Shown here: positions 34,405 through 43,180 of the stretch, in pieces
Layout: every line of letters starts with the position of its first letter
How positions within the stretch are numbered: position 1 is the first letter of the stretch
From: an uncultured Acinetobacter sp.
Lineage (GTDB): Bacteria; Pseudomonadota; Gammaproteobacteria; Pseudomonadales; Moraxellaceae
Assembly (NCBI RefSeq): GCF_947624825.1
Contig: NZ_CANQLZ010000011.1
Coordinates: forward strand, 1-58,404
DNA: 58,404 nucleotides
Direction of reading: 5' to 3'
Notes under the pieces: model-generated
Databases searched by the model: none
What the model was told of the DNA's origin: nothing
The model's input: the letters and a program-made list of their open reading frames with translations, nothing else
Made by a program: the position numbers and the translations under genes

Positions 34405-35532
34405 ATGCCTGAGCTTTTTAATGCAATTGAGTTTGGCACATTGCAGCTTGAGAATAAAATCGTGATTGCACCCATGTGTCAATACTCAGCCAACAATGGT
34501 GAAGTCAGCGATTGGCATGAACAACAGTGGGCGAGTTATGCACTATCTGGCGCGGGTTTATGTATTGTAGAAGCAACAGCAGTACAGGCTGTAGGTCGAA
34601 TTAGTTATGCAGATTTAGGGCTTTGGAATGACATTCAACGCGCTAAAATCAAAGCTTTATTAGAAAAAATCAAACGGCTTTCTCCTATGCCATTTGCTGT
34701 GCAACTAGCACATGCAGGTCGTAAAGCTTCCAGTTGTAAACCGTGGCAAGGTGGCACTCAGTTAGCATCCGATCACGAGCAAGGCTGGCAAACTGTGGGT
34801 GCAAGTGCCATTGCTTTTCAAGCCGATCATCAACCACCCAAAGCCTTGAGCTTAGATGAAATCCAAGCTTTGATCCAAGATTTTGCTGAAGCGGCACGTC
34901 GTGCGGTTGATGCAGGCTTTGAGCTGATTGAGGTTCATGCTGCACATGGTTATCTGTTACATCAGTTTTTATCGCCGCTGTCTAACCAACGTCAAGATGA
35001 ATATGGTGGCAGCTTAGAAAATCGTATTCGATTAACTTTAGAAGTTTTTCAAGCCATTAAAGCGGTGGTACCTGAGAATTATCCGATAGGAGTGCGTATC
35101 TCAGCAACAGATTGGATGGGGGAGCAAGGCTGGGATATAGAGCAATCCATTGGTTTAGCCAAAGCCTTGCAACAATTGGGTGCAGTATATATTCATGTTT
35201 CGAGTGGCGGTTTACATCCTGAGCAAGCCATTGAAATTGGACCTAATTATCAAGTGGGTTTTGCGCATAAGATCAAACAGCACATCAATCTTCCTGTGAT
35301 TGCCGTGGGCTTAATCACACAACCGCAGCAAGCTGAGGATATTTTAACCCAGCAATATGCTGATGCCATTGGCTTAGCGCGTGCCATACTTTATAACCCG
35401 CGTTGGCCATGGCATGCAGCAGCACAACTTGGTGCTCACATTGCCATAGCACCGCAGTATTTGCGTTGTCAGCCACATGGTTTAAAAGACTTATTTAAAC
35501 CATTTAAATCAAACACTGAAGATTTTGATTAA
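34405..35532 (+). CDS. NADH:flavin oxidoreductase, old yellow enzyme family (YqjM-like)
   Basis: A 375-residue FMN-dependent TIM-barrel reductase for activated alkenes. Characteristic segments are VIAPMCQYSA with the thermophilic-type Cys, the AVQLAHAGRKAS segment, the substrate-binding HAAHGYLLHQFLSPLSNQRQDEYGGSLENR and the C-terminal ADAIGLARAILYNPRWPWHAA. The last features place it with YqjM/XenA rather than classical yeast OYE. The ATG at 34405 has GGAGA seven bases upstream; the ATG at 34399 is too close to it. Physiological substrate unknown. Confidence 0.92.
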   Translation: MPELFNAIEFGTLQLENKIVIAPMCQYSANNGEVSDWHEQQWASYALSGAGLCIVEATAVQAVGRISYADLGLWNDIQRAKIKALLEKIKRLSPMPFAVQLAHAGRKASSCKPWQGGTQLASDHEQGWQTVGASAIAFQADHQPPKALSLDEIQALIQDFAEAARRAVDAGFELIEVHAAHGYLLHQFLSPLSNQRQDEYGGSLENRIRLTLEVFQAIKAVVPENYPIGVRISATDWMGEQGWDIEQSIGLAKALQQLGAVYIHVSSGGLHPEQAIEIGPNYQVGFAHKIKQHINLPVIAVGLITQPQQAEDILTQQYADAIGLARAILYNPRWPWHAAAQLGAHIAIAPQYLRCQPHGLKDLFKPFKSNTEDFD

Positions 35533-35535
35533 TAT

Positions 35536-35565
35536 AAAAAAAGCGCTGATTTAAGCGCTTTTTTT
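35536..35565. terminator. Bidirectional intrinsic terminator
   Basis: An A run, AGCGCT, a short loop, AGCGCT and a T run lie between convergent genes. Confidence 0.87.
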
Positions 35566-35571
35566 ATGCTT

Positions 35572-36360
35572 TTATGAGCTTTTTTTACTGTTGCTAGCTT
35601 GCGCTTGTTTAGCAAGTGCTTGATTGATAATTTCAAGCGCAGGTTTAGCTTGTGCTACTTTGGCTTGATCTAGTGCAGTAAAAATGATTTTGGCTTTATT
35701 TAAATCTTCTTTAATTAAAGAACCGGTGGCATATAAATTACCCAATAATAATAAAGAAGCCACATGACCTTTTTGACCTAAAGCATGCAACTCAGTCAGA
35801 CCTTGTTGGATTTGAGTGGAATTTCGCAGACGGAAGCCATCATTGATTTTAAAGGTGGCTTGACTATAGGCTGCGGCAACGTGACCTTGTTGGACTAAAG
35901 GTGCAAGTTTGGCTAAGGCTTGTTGATTACTTTGAGTATTACGTTTGGCAAACAGCTGTTCAGCAATTTCAACTTTCGCATCTACCGACCCTAAACGATC
36001 AGCAGCCTCTAAATAGCTTTGCGCTTTTTTAGGATTAGCTTTTAAACCTAAACGTCCTTTTTCATAGCTTTGGGCTAAGACAAAATTGGCAAGGCTTGAA
36101 CCTTGTTTGGCTGCTTTTTCATAATATCGCAGCGCTTTTTTGTTATTTTGCGCGGTACCTTGACCGATTTCAGTGAGATAACCTAGATTATACAGGGCAT
36201 CAGGGTGATTATTTTTAGCGACTTTTTCTAATGCTTTAAACGCACCTGTGTGATCATTGCTTTGTACCAGTGTTTTAACTTCAGTAAAAGGATCAACCGC
36301 ATTGGCAAAAGCGAAAGTGGTTGTTAATGTGAGGGCAGTCGCCAAAAATAATTTTTTCAT
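35572..36360 (-). CDS. Secreted Sel1-repeat protein
   Basis: From the ATG at 36360 (AAGG ribosome site) the protein is 262 residues with a clear signal peptide MKKLFLATALTLTTTFAFANA. The rest is a chain of Sel1-type alpha-alpha repeats: DALYNLGYLTEIGQGTAQN and SLANFVLAQSYEKGRLGLKAN are the best, and later ones are more degenerate. Sel1 proteins are periplasmic or lipoprotein adaptors for protein contacts. A Ser/Lys tail ends it. No enzyme activity is expected, and its partner is unknown. Confidence 0.83.
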   Translation of the reverse strand: MKKLFLATALTLTTTFAFANAVDPFTEVKTLVQSNDHTGAFKALEKVAKNNHPDALYNLGYLTEIGQGTAQNNKKALRYYEKAAKQGSSLANFVLAQSYEKGRLGLKANPKKAQSYLEAADRLGSVDAKVEIAEQLFAKRNTQSNQQALAKLAPLVQQGHVAAAYSQATFKINDGFRLRNSTQIQQGLTELHALGQKGHVASLLLLGNLYATGSLIKEDLNKAKIIFTALDQAKVAQAKPALEIINQALAKQAQASNSKKSS

Positions 36361-36720
36361 TATGAATACCTTAATTGTATAAAGTGTAGCGCTTATCTTA
36401 AAAGTTATATTCAAAAAGTAAAAGCATAATCCATAATCGTATTGAAACCTTTGAATAATGTGTGCCGCTTACATGGTGCGCTAAATGCAAAGATAAGGCA
36501 TAGCCTCTCATAGGTCGAGATAGTGATAAACACTCGTCCAAAAATTTCTCGCAAGCACGTCCTATATATATGTAGTGAAGCCGGTAAAGCCGTAAAACTT
36601 AATCATTTAAAAAATCGCAATATTCGCTTATGGCAATTGGTATGAATAAATGCAAGATGATGTCTATATTAAGCAAAAATGGGCTAAAATCATCGCTTAT
36701 GTAATCTTCAGGATATTGCA
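36361..36720. other. 360-base gap without a recognised gene
   Basis: The stretch holds the presumed promoters of the Sel1 gene (minus) and the small unknown gene (plus). About 36460-36600 is less AT-rich than the flanks and has short repeats (AAGCCGGTAAAGCCG), which might be part of a small RNA; I see no convincing ORF or terminator. Confidence 0.4.
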
Positions 36721-36966
36721 ATGTTTATTAAAGGTATTAAACGTAACTATGACAAAATTAATGCCGATGACAGTATTGCAGATACAGATAAAATTGATGC
36801 CTTACTTTTAGCTTTAGGTAAAGACTATTTGGTAAGTTCAGATGACCGCGTCTATGTTTTTCAAAATGGCGATCTTAGCGTAAAGTTTGATGCCAAACAT
36901 GCGCGTGCTTTTCATTTTAAAGACTACGTCGTTAAAGACATGAATAAGCTTTTTCACGGCTTTTAA
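36721..36966 (+). CDS. Small unknown cytoplasmic protein (81 residues)
   Basis: I do not recognise this protein. It is soluble, without signal peptide or membrane span, with an Asp-rich helix (ADDSIADTDKIDALLLALG) followed by a beta-rich part (RVYVFQNGDLSVKFDA) and a short basic C-terminus. An AGGA ribosome site lies eight bases upstream and an intrinsic terminator starts three bases after the stop, so the gene is real and monocistronic. Confidence 0.75.
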   Translation: MFIKGIKRNYDKINADDSIADTDKIDALLLALGKDYLVSSDDRVYVFQNGDLSVKFDAKHARAFHFKDYVVKDMNKLFHGF

Positions 36967-36968
36967 TC

Positions 36969-37000
36969 AAAAAAAACCTCCAAATTTGGAGGTTTTTTTT
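36969..37000. terminator. Bidirectional intrinsic terminator
   Basis: An A run, ACCTCCAAA, TTTGGAGGT and a T run lie between convergent genes. Confidence 0.9.
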
Positions 37001-37004
37001 GATG

Positions 37005-37733
37005 TTAAGCTTGAGGTCGTGCCACGTCGCCATTTAAGTATTCGGGTAAATCGAGTACTTCTAAGCCCAACTCTACTAAGGCTTGTGGTTTAGCCACCAC
37101 CAGCGCCAGATAACCTTGCTCAGTGCCAATCGCGTTGACCACGTCTACATCGTTATGTAGCTTGCTGGCAGTTTCAGGTGCAGCACCTTGACCTTGTACC
37201 AAATGTAGCCAGTGCTTAGGTTTGGCTTTAAACCACAAACGTGCCACAATTTCTTGACCCAAATAGCAGCCTTTGTCGTAATGTACGCCTTCACGTTGAT
37301 GTAAGCGTAACTCTTGCGGTTGAAATTCATTTAAGCTGCTTGCATTTAGCCATGCTTGACCGGCTTCAATCGCAGCACGTTGCCATGCAGTAACATTTGT
37401 TTCACTTTCAGCAAAATTGGTGCAATCGTCCATAAGCGTTGGATAAACCTTGCCTAATACCTCCAACTTCATTTTAGAAAAGGCACCAAATTTTTGAATA
37501 TGCTTGGCAAGTTCATCTGCTTGGTCTGTTGTGGTCACAATCACAAAGCGCTCAGGATTGAGCTTGGTGAGCCATAAACCAAACTGTAAACGTCCCTTTA
37601 GGTTACAAATTCCAGTATAGCGCGTGGTGTTTTCTTCTAGGCGTTCTACATGTAAGGTGACTTGACCTTGTAGGAATTTTTGTGCATCTACACCTGCTAA
37701 ACTCAGTGCAATAAATGCTGGTGCTGTGCTCAT
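37005..37733 (-). CDS. ygfZ: Folate-binding YgfZ protein (Fe-S cluster enzyme maintenance)
   Basis: YgfZ binds tetrahydrofolate and supports the activity of iron-sulfur enzymes such as MiaB. From the ATG at 37733 (GAGG ribosome site) it has 242 residues, somewhat shorter than E. coli YgfZ (326). The start FLQGQVTLHVERL and NLKGRLQF are typical, and the invariant KGCYLGQEIVAR with the key Cys is near residue 153. An in-frame ATG at 37811 would add a poorly conserved extension and is rejected. Confidence 0.9.
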   Translation of the reverse strand: MSTAPAFIALSLAGVDAQKFLQGQVTLHVERLEENTTRYTGICNLKGRLQFGLWLTKLNPERFVIVTTTDQADELAKHIQKFGAFSKMKLEVLGKVYPTLMDDCTNFAESETNVTAWQRAAIEAGQAWLNASSLNEFQPQELRLHQREGVHYDKGCYLGQEIVARLWFKAKPKHWLHLVQGQGAAPETASKLHNDVDVVNAIGTEQGYLALVVAKPQALVELGLEVLDLPEYLNGDVARPQA

Positions 37734-37903
37734 AATGGCCTCAAATTTGACAATTTTTTCGATGTATTGATTGTGCATCAACTTGATCAGACAGTCAAAA
37801 TTGCAGCGCATAAATTTAATGTCAGCCTGCTATCAAAGCAATGCTTGACAGCTACACATGCAGTTGCTAACGTGCCGAGCTTTCTTAATTTACGGCTTCT
37901 GTC

Positions 37904-38569
37904 ATGGCTTTAAACGATCACTTTATCTATCAACCGCCGCAAACGCCATTGGTTATTTTGTACCAAGATGAAGATTTAGTCATCATTGAAAAGCCAGCAG
38001 GATTATTGTCGGTGCCGGGGCGGTTACCTGAACATCACGACAGTGCTTACTTACGTGTTTTGGCACTTTATCCGCAAGCCAAGATTACGCATCGTTTAGA
38101 TATGGCCACCTCAGGGATTTTAATGTTTGCCAAACACCGTGATGCAGAAGTGGCGGTAAGTAAAATGTTTCAAGCACGTACCGTCGTCAAGCATTACACG
38201 GCTTTAGTGCAAGGGCAGTTGCACGGCACAGGTCAAGTAGATGTGCCATTAATTACCGATTGGGAAAATCGCCCACGTCAAATGGTGCATGATGAATTGG
38301 GTAAAAAAGCCCTTACTTATTATCAAGCACTTGAATATGACCAAAGCCAAGACATTACCCGAGTCAAGCTAACGCCTATTACCGGGCGCTCGCACCAACT
38401 GCGTGTGCATATGTTACATATTGGGCATCCGATTACAGGTGATAAACTCTATCATCCGTGTGCTGCACAAAGTCCATTAAAGCGCATGGCTTTACATGCC
38501 TCTTATTTAGCTTTTACTCAACCGCTGAGCAAAAAAGATGTCGTGATTGAAGCACTCGCACCATTTTAA
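37904..38569 (+). CDS. rluA: Dual-specificity tRNA/23S rRNA pseudouridine synthase
   Basis: RluA makes pseudouridine 746 in 23S rRNA and 32 in several tRNAs. The 221-residue protein matches the length of E. coli RluA (219) and shares VILYQDEDLVIIEKPAGLLSVPGR, the catalytic HRLDMATSGI with the nucleophile Asp66, and PITGRSHQLRVHML. No S4 domain is present, which distinguishes it from RluC/RluD. It is divergent from ygfZ. Confidence 0.93.
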   Translation: MALNDHFIYQPPQTPLVILYQDEDLVIIEKPAGLLSVPGRLPEHHDSAYLRVLALYPQAKITHRLDMATSGILMFAKHRDAEVAVSKMFQARTVVKHYTALVQGQLHGTGQVDVPLITDWENRPRQMVHDELGKKALTYYQALEYDQSQDITRVKLTPITGRSHQLRVHMLHIGHPITGDKLYHPCAAQSPLKRMALHASYLAFTQPLSKKDVVIEALAPF

Positions 38570-38670
38570 ATCTTAGACTCAAGTGCTACAAAAATTCTCA
38601 CATTGTGCCTTAAAATCAGCTAAGCTGATGCATGTGTATAATTTTAATAAGCACAGCATAAGGATAAAAA

Positions 38671-39042
38671 ATGTATCGCGATTATCAAAAATTTCCAGAT
38701 GATGACAATGGCAATATTTTATGGCAAATGTATCAAGACGGTGATGATTTAAAAGAATTACACGATATCGAATTTTCACTGACCTTTAGTCATCTTGAGC
38801 AAGCTGAACATGCAGCTTTACATCTATTACGCGAACAACAAAAAATTAATCTCATCTTTGATCAACATCTGCAACCGCATGAATGGCGTTTAACTGTGTT
38901 TGTGGAGCTACAACCTGAATATCAAGCCATTGTGGATATGGAAGAATGGCTGCAAAAACTCGCCGAGCAATTTCAAGGTGAATATGATGGTTGGGGCTGT
39001 ATGGCTTATGTGTTTGATGATCAGATTGATGGGACTTCTTAA
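38671..39042 (+). CDS. rraB: RNase E inhibitor protein RraB
   Basis: A 123-residue protein of the RraB family, which binds the C-terminal scaffold of RNase E and changes degradosome composition. The acidic start FPDDDNGNILWQMYQDGDDL, the central EFSLTFSHLEQAEHAAL and the closing FQGEYDGWGCMAY match family features. It is a little shorter than E. coli RraB (138) owing to a short acidic tail. Transcribed alone, 101 bases after rluA. Confidence 0.88.
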   Translation: MYRDYQKFPDDDNGNILWQMYQDGDDLKELHDIEFSLTFSHLEQAEHAALHLLREQQKINLIFDQHLQPHEWRLTVFVELQPEYQAIVDMEEWLQKLAEQFQGEYDGWGCMAYVFDDQIDGTS

Positions 39043-39147
39043 AGTGATTGTTGAGGCAGCTTAACAGGCAAAATACGCCCAATAAAGCGCATGATCTATG
39101 TTATTATGCGCTTTATATGTTAATGATATGTTAATTTTGAGGTTGCG

Positions 39148-39489
39148 ATGTCACTTCCAAACTGTCCTAAATGCCAATCGGCATATACTTATGAAGATGG
39201 CGAACTATTGGTGTGTCCAGAATGTGCACATGAATGGCAAGAGGGCGAAGAGCAAGCAGAAGCCCAAAGCGTAATTAAAGATGCCAATGGCAATGTATTG
39301 CAAGATGGTGACAGCGTCACAGTGATTAAAGACCTAAAAATTAAAGGCTCATCTTCTGTAGTCAAGGTGGGGACTAAGGTTAAAACTATTCGTTTGGTGC
39401 CAGATGCCAGCGACGGGCATGACATTGACTGCAAAATTGAAGGTATTGGGCAAATCAAGCTTAAATCGGAGTTTGTTAAAAAAGCCTAA
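39148..39489 (+). CDS. yjdM: Zinc-ribbon protein YjdM (PhnA family)
   Basis: A 113-residue protein starting with a zinc ribbon, CPKC and CPEC (residues about 6-27), followed by a small SH3-like beta domain ([31 protein letters not shown]) containing the family [10 protein letters not shown] segment. It was once named PhnA for phosphonate use but is not a phosphonoacetate hydrolase; its role is uncertain. A terminator starts nine bases after the stop. Confidence 0.93.
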   Translation: MSLPNCPKCQSAYTYEDGELLVCPECAHEWQEGEEQAEAQSVIKDANGNVLQDGDSVTVIKDLKIKGSSSVVKVGTKVKTIRLVPDASDGHDIDCKIEGIGQIKLKSEFVKKA

Positions 39490-39497
39490 ATTGACTT

Positions 39498-39528
39498 AAA
39501 AAAATGGAGCATAACGCTCCATTTTTTT
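39498..39528 (+). terminator. Intrinsic terminator of yjdM
   Basis: An A run, ATGGAGC, a short loop, GCTCCAT and a T run. Confidence 0.9.
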
Positions 39529-39662
39529 GTATTGATTGAGCAAAAAAATAACGACATCACCTCAAATAAGGCTGAGCCTTTAAGCTTTTGTATAGCTATC
39601 ATATAAAATAAAGCTGATTTTACTGAATATTGACAAGTTATTTATTAGCTTAACTTTATGTG

Positions 39663-39700
39663 TTTAACATCTAAGTGTAAATAAACACTTAGATTTAAAA
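39663..39700. repeat. Long AT-rich inverted repeat
   Basis: The 16-base arms 39663-39678 and 39685-39700 are complementary with a single mismatch, around the loop AAATAA. The core arms are ATCTAAGTGT and ACACTTAGAT. No T run follows, so a terminator is unlikely; a protein site or cruciform is possible. Confidence 0.65.
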
Positions 39701-39821
39701 ACAATTAAAGAAGTGGGTTTAATTTATTAAATAGCTATATAATTCACATGATTAATATAATAAATTTTGATTTATATTTATTTTGTATATTTTGATTGTT
39801 TTGTTATATATATTGTTGTTG

Positions 39822-39836
39822 ATAAAATATAATCAA
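39822..39836. repeat. 15-base direct repeat, copy 1
   Basis: ATAAAATATAATCAA recurs exactly at 40093-40107, 271 bases away. This copy lies inside the dyad GTTGAT / ATCAAC (39818-39837). The low complexity raises the chance of coincidence. Confidence 0.5.
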
Positions 39837-40092
39837 CTCTTTCCTTAAAATGTGATTGATACTCAAAGATTAATAAATAATGTTAACTATTTATATTATT
39901 TTTTTATTTATGTGATGTATTTTACATAAGTAAATTACTGAAACATAACAAAAAAACTGATTATATGCTGTGCAACCTTTATATTTACTTGAATAATAAG
40001 CAACGACTATAGGTGATGGTATCTATGTTACTCAATTGTATCATTTATATGTTGCTATGCTAAAAACCCTGTTTAAGTGTTTTAAATGATGT

Positions 40093-40107
40093 ATAAAATA
40101 TAATCAA
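40093..40107. repeat. 15-base direct repeat, copy 2
   Basis: Exact second copy of ATAAAATATAATCAA, about 150 bases upstream of the NTF2-like gene start. Confidence 0.5.
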
Positions 40108-40256
40108 TTTGAAAGATTGATCTTATGTTTTTCTCTCCTAAACATCATTTTTAGCTCTAAGAAAAGATCTCATTTTCAATGTTAACCTTAGACAAAATAA
40201 GTGTGGATTTTGATTTATGCCGAACTTGTTTCCATTCAGCAATTGGAGAAGCATTC

Positions 40257-40667
40257 ATGTATGTTCAGTTTGTGGGTGACATACATACCGCGCAGGAAAT
40301 TCTGTTTAAAATGAAGCAATGGGATAATGCTGTAGCGAAAATGGATATTCAAACTTTAACGGATTTGTGTCAGCAAGATGTGAGCGTCTTTGACGTTAAC
40401 TCACAACTTGAGGGTGCGGCTGCTTATAAGGAGCTATGGGAGCAATATAGCCCTTATTTTGCTGATGATGTATGTGTGTATCGTCAAGATGTAAAAATTT
40501 ACGCCGAAAGTGATTTGGCTTTTGTGCATTGTTATTCTAAAGTCGATCGGGCCAAGGAAAATAGCTTAAACCTACCGTGGTGTCGAACCACCTTATGTTT
40601 TAAGAAGACCCATGGAAAATGGAAAATGGTGCATCAGCATATTTCCATGCCACGCTCAATTGTGTAA
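40257..40667 (+). CDS. NTF2-like / SnoaL-like protein
   Basis: A 136-residue protein with the NTF2 fold: helix MKQWDNAVAKMDIQTLTDLC, a VSVFDVNSQLEGAAAYKELW segment and strands ending CRTTLCFKKTHGKWKMVHQHIS. This pattern fits the SnoaL-like group (YybH, calcium/calmodulin-kinase II association domain), some of which are ketosteroid-isomerase-like enzymes and others binding proteins. The ATG at 40257 has GGAG nine bases upstream; an ATG at 40179 adds a poor extension. It follows the AT-rich block and precedes its own terminator. Confidence 0.8.
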   Translation: MYVQFVGDIHTAQEILFKMKQWDNAVAKMDIQTLTDLCQQDVSVFDVNSQLEGAAAYKELWEQYSPYFADDVCVYRQDVKIYAESDLAFVHCYSKVDRAKENSLNLPWCRTTLCFKKTHGKWKMVHQHISMPRSIV

Positions 40668-40669
40668 AC

Positions 40670-40698
40670 AAAACACCGCCCTTTGGCGGTGTTTTTTT
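40670..40698 (+). terminator. Intrinsic terminator of the NTF2-like gene
   Basis: ACACCGCC, a short loop, GGCGGTGT and a T run. Confidence 0.9.
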
Positions 40699-40785
40699 AT
40701 GTCTATGAATTGCAAATCTTTACTTGTCATTTATGCCATAAAAATGTAAATCCATAGGAGATAAAAAAAGCAAGATTGATGACTA

Positions 40786-43170
40786 ATGCATAATGAAAAT
40801 TTAAGCTCCGATAAGGGCAGTGCTACGGCACGAAGTTTAAGAACTATGGCGGGTTTTGTGGTTGCTGCCATTATTATTTTGGCGCTTTATGTGGGACAGG
40901 AAATTTTTATCCCTTTGGCATTGTCTATTTTATTGGCATTTTTACTTGAACCACTCGTATCACGGTTAAAGCGTTGGGGCTTACCTCAGGTGCCATCCAT
41001 TGCTTTAGTGGTGTTAATGACCTTAGTTTTGTTGGGTGGAGCGGCAACCTACTTTGGTTTTCAGTTGAGTAAACTCAGTCAAGAGTTGCCTAAATATCAA
41101 GATACCATTGAGCAAAAGCTCACCTCAGTGCAAAGCTATACCAGTGGTCCAAGTGTGTGGGATGGGGCAGTGAGCACTTTAAATACCATTCAAAGCTCAA
41201 TTGCCACTGCCAATAGTAGTGAAGACAAAACAGATCCAAATGTTCAACAAGTCAAGGTGGTAGGTGAAGAAGCCTCTGCCATGGATGAAGCCATGCAATG
41301 GGCTGGGCGCATTTTTGGACCGCTTGCCACCGCCGGTATTGTATTTTTATTTGTGGTGCTAATTTTACTCAGTCGTAAAGATTTACATGACCGTTTATTG
41401 CGCTTACTGGGTGGCAACTTAAATGTAGGGACCGATGCTTTAGATGAAGCTGCGACACGCATTGGTACTTATCTACGTATGCAATTGTTGGTCAATGTAA
41501 CCTACGGTATTCCTATGGCAATTGGGCTGTGGGTGATTGGGGTGCCTGCGGCATTAATGTGGGGATTGGTGGCTGTGGTCATGCGCTTTATTCCTTATGC
41601 AGGTCCGATGATCTCAGCGATTTTCCCAATTACTTTAGCCTTTGCGGTAGACCCAAGTTGGAATATGGTGCTATGGACCTTGGGGCTTATTTTAGTGCTT
41701 GAATTAATTAGCAATAATATTGTTGAACCATGGCTGTATGGCGAAAGTACTGGACTTTCAACTTTGTCTATTATTTTAGCCGCCACCTTTTGGACCTCGT
41801 TGTGGGGACCTGTAGGCTTGATTTTATCGACACCTTTAACGGCGTGTTTATTGGTGTTGTCTTATTATGTGCCTGCATTGGGTTTCTTAAAAATCTTAAT
41901 TGGCAGTGAACCCGTACTCACCCCACAACAGCGCTTTTATCAGCGTTTGGTGGCCGATGATGTCGATGATGCCATGGATGTGGCCGAAGATTATATTGCT
42001 GAGGGTTTGCCTAAAAAAGCCACGCCTGAGGTGGTGGTACGTCATGTCAATGATTTTTATGACAATGTAGCCATTCCTGCGATTCGCTTGTTTTCAAATA
42101 GTCACAACACCATTGCCAGTGCTGAGCATCGTTTGCGATTACAGCAAGGCTTAAAGTTTTTTAACCATGCCTTTCAACAAAAATATCCAGCGCCGGTCAA
42201 TGATTCAGATATCAAAGTGATGTGTATCGGTGCACGTTGGGAAGTGGATATTTTATCCTCGGCCATGTTGGCACATGCTTTACGTTTGCGTCATGTAGCA
42301 GCACAAAGTCATGCCGAGGCATTTATTCAGTCGCAATTGGACATGATTGCTGAGATTCCAAGCGATATTAAAATTTTGTGTATTTCAATTTTTCATCAAC
42401 AACCCTTGGCACAAATTCGCCTGTTGCAGCATCAAATTGGGCAGCAACGACCGGATTTAGCCTTGGTCTTTGCCACATGGGCCAATGATGAAGACGAGAT
42501 GCGTTTAGAAGCAAAAAATCGTTTTGATGTCGAAGTGGTCAGTAGCGTCAACGAATTATTGCTTAGTATTGATGTATTGCTGATGCAACAAGGCGAAAAT
42601 CCTGCGCGCCAACTGCTTAATGACAATGAAGCGGAGCGTTTAGAGGCATTGCATGATTTACAGTTGTTGCAGCCTGATAATTTACCGATTTATGAGCAAT
42701 ATATTGATGAAGCACGCCAAGCATTTGATGTGAAGTATGCGCAAATTTCATTGGTCGATGAAGAGTGGGTCAATACCCCAGCCAGTCCTTTATATGCCCA
42801 AAATGAGCATCCAATGGACGTTAAAGTGCCGCGTAAGCAATGTGTGTGTAGTCATTTGGTTTATCAAAATGAAGAACTGATCATTGAAGATATTGCCCGT
42901 GATCCACGTTTTGCACGCAATAAACGCTTAAGTCAGGAAAAGATTCGTTTTTATGCCGGCGTGCCGCTGCGTAATAAACAAGGCTTGGTCATGGGCAGTT
43001 TATGTATCTTGGATAAAAAAGTGCGTAGTTTAAATGACGATGATGTGGTGTTATTAAAAGCCCTTGCTGATGACTTAATGACCACCTTAAGTTCAAGTCG
43101 TGATAAACAAGCCAAACTTGAAGAAATTGAAGCCTTGCAACAAGCACAAGTGGTGCATGAAGCACCCTAA
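40786..43170 (+). CDS. AI-2E-family transporter with cytoplasmic extension ending in a GAF domain
   Basis: This protein of 794 residues is about twice the usual AI-2E transporter length. Residues 1-365 are a full AI-2E (PerM/TqsA) module: eight or so spans, GQEIFIPLALSILLAFLLEPLV in the first and LWGPVGLILSTPLTACLLVL in the last. Residues about 370-600 form a soluble region with a Rossmann-like pattern (VMCIGARWEVDILSSAMLAHAL, ILCISIFHQQPL, LALVFATWA) that I cannot name; it recalls B12-binding or receiver folds. Residues about 625-785 are a GAF domain (FDVKYAQISLVDEEW, RFYAGVPLRNKQGLVMGSLCILD). A sensor-gated exporter is a reasonable guess; AI-2 itself is unproven. The DUF1176 gene starts ten bases later. 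Confidence 0.85.
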   Translation: MHNENLSSDKGSATARSLRTMAGFVVAAIIILALYVGQEIFIPLALSILLAFLLEPLVSRLKRWGLPQVPSIALVVLMTLVLLGGAATYFGFQLSKLSQELPKYQDTIEQKLTSVQSYTSGPSVWDGAVSTLNTIQSSIATANSSEDKTDPNVQQVKVVGEEASAMDEAMQWAGRIFGPLATAGIVFLFVVLILLSRKDLHDRLLRLLGGNLNVGTDALDEAATRIGTYLRMQLLVNVTYGIPMAIGLWVIGVPAALMWGLVAVVMRFIPYAGPMISAIFPITLAFAVDPSWNMVLWTLGLILVLELISNNIVEPWLYGESTGLSTLSIILAATFWTSLWGPVGLILSTPLTACLLVLSYYVPALGFLKILIGSEPVLTPQQRFYQRLVADDVDDAMDVAEDYIAEGLPKKATPEVVVRHVNDFYDNVAIPAIRLFSNSHNTIASAEHRLRLQQGLKFFNHAFQQKYPAPVNDSDIKVMCIGARWEVDILSSAMLAHALRLRHVAAQSHAEAFIQSQLDMIAEIPSDIKILCISIFHQQPLAQIRLLQHQIGQQRPDLALVFATWANDEDEMRLEAKNRFDVEVVSSVNELLLSIDVLLMQQGENPARQLLNDNEAERLEALHDLQLLQPDNLPIYEQYIDEARQAFDVKYAQISLVDEEWVNTPASPLYAQNEHPMDVKVPRKQCVCSHLVYQNEELIIEDIARDPRFARNKRLSQEKIRFYAGVPLRNKQGLVMGSLCILDKKVRSLNDDDVVLLKALADDLMTTLSSSRDKQAKLEEIEALQQAQVVHEAP

Positions 43171-43180
43171 GGAGATGCTG

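Larger units (their letters stand above)
39530..40256. other. AT-rich block of about 700 bases without a recognised gene
   Basis: This is the longest gap and the most AT-rich stretch of the window. It contains a long hairpin (39663-39700), a 15-base direct repeat (39822-39836 and 40093-40107) and a possible 12-codon hydrophobic ORF (40025-40063) with an AGGTGATGG ribosome site. No larger coding region is open. Confidence 0.6.
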
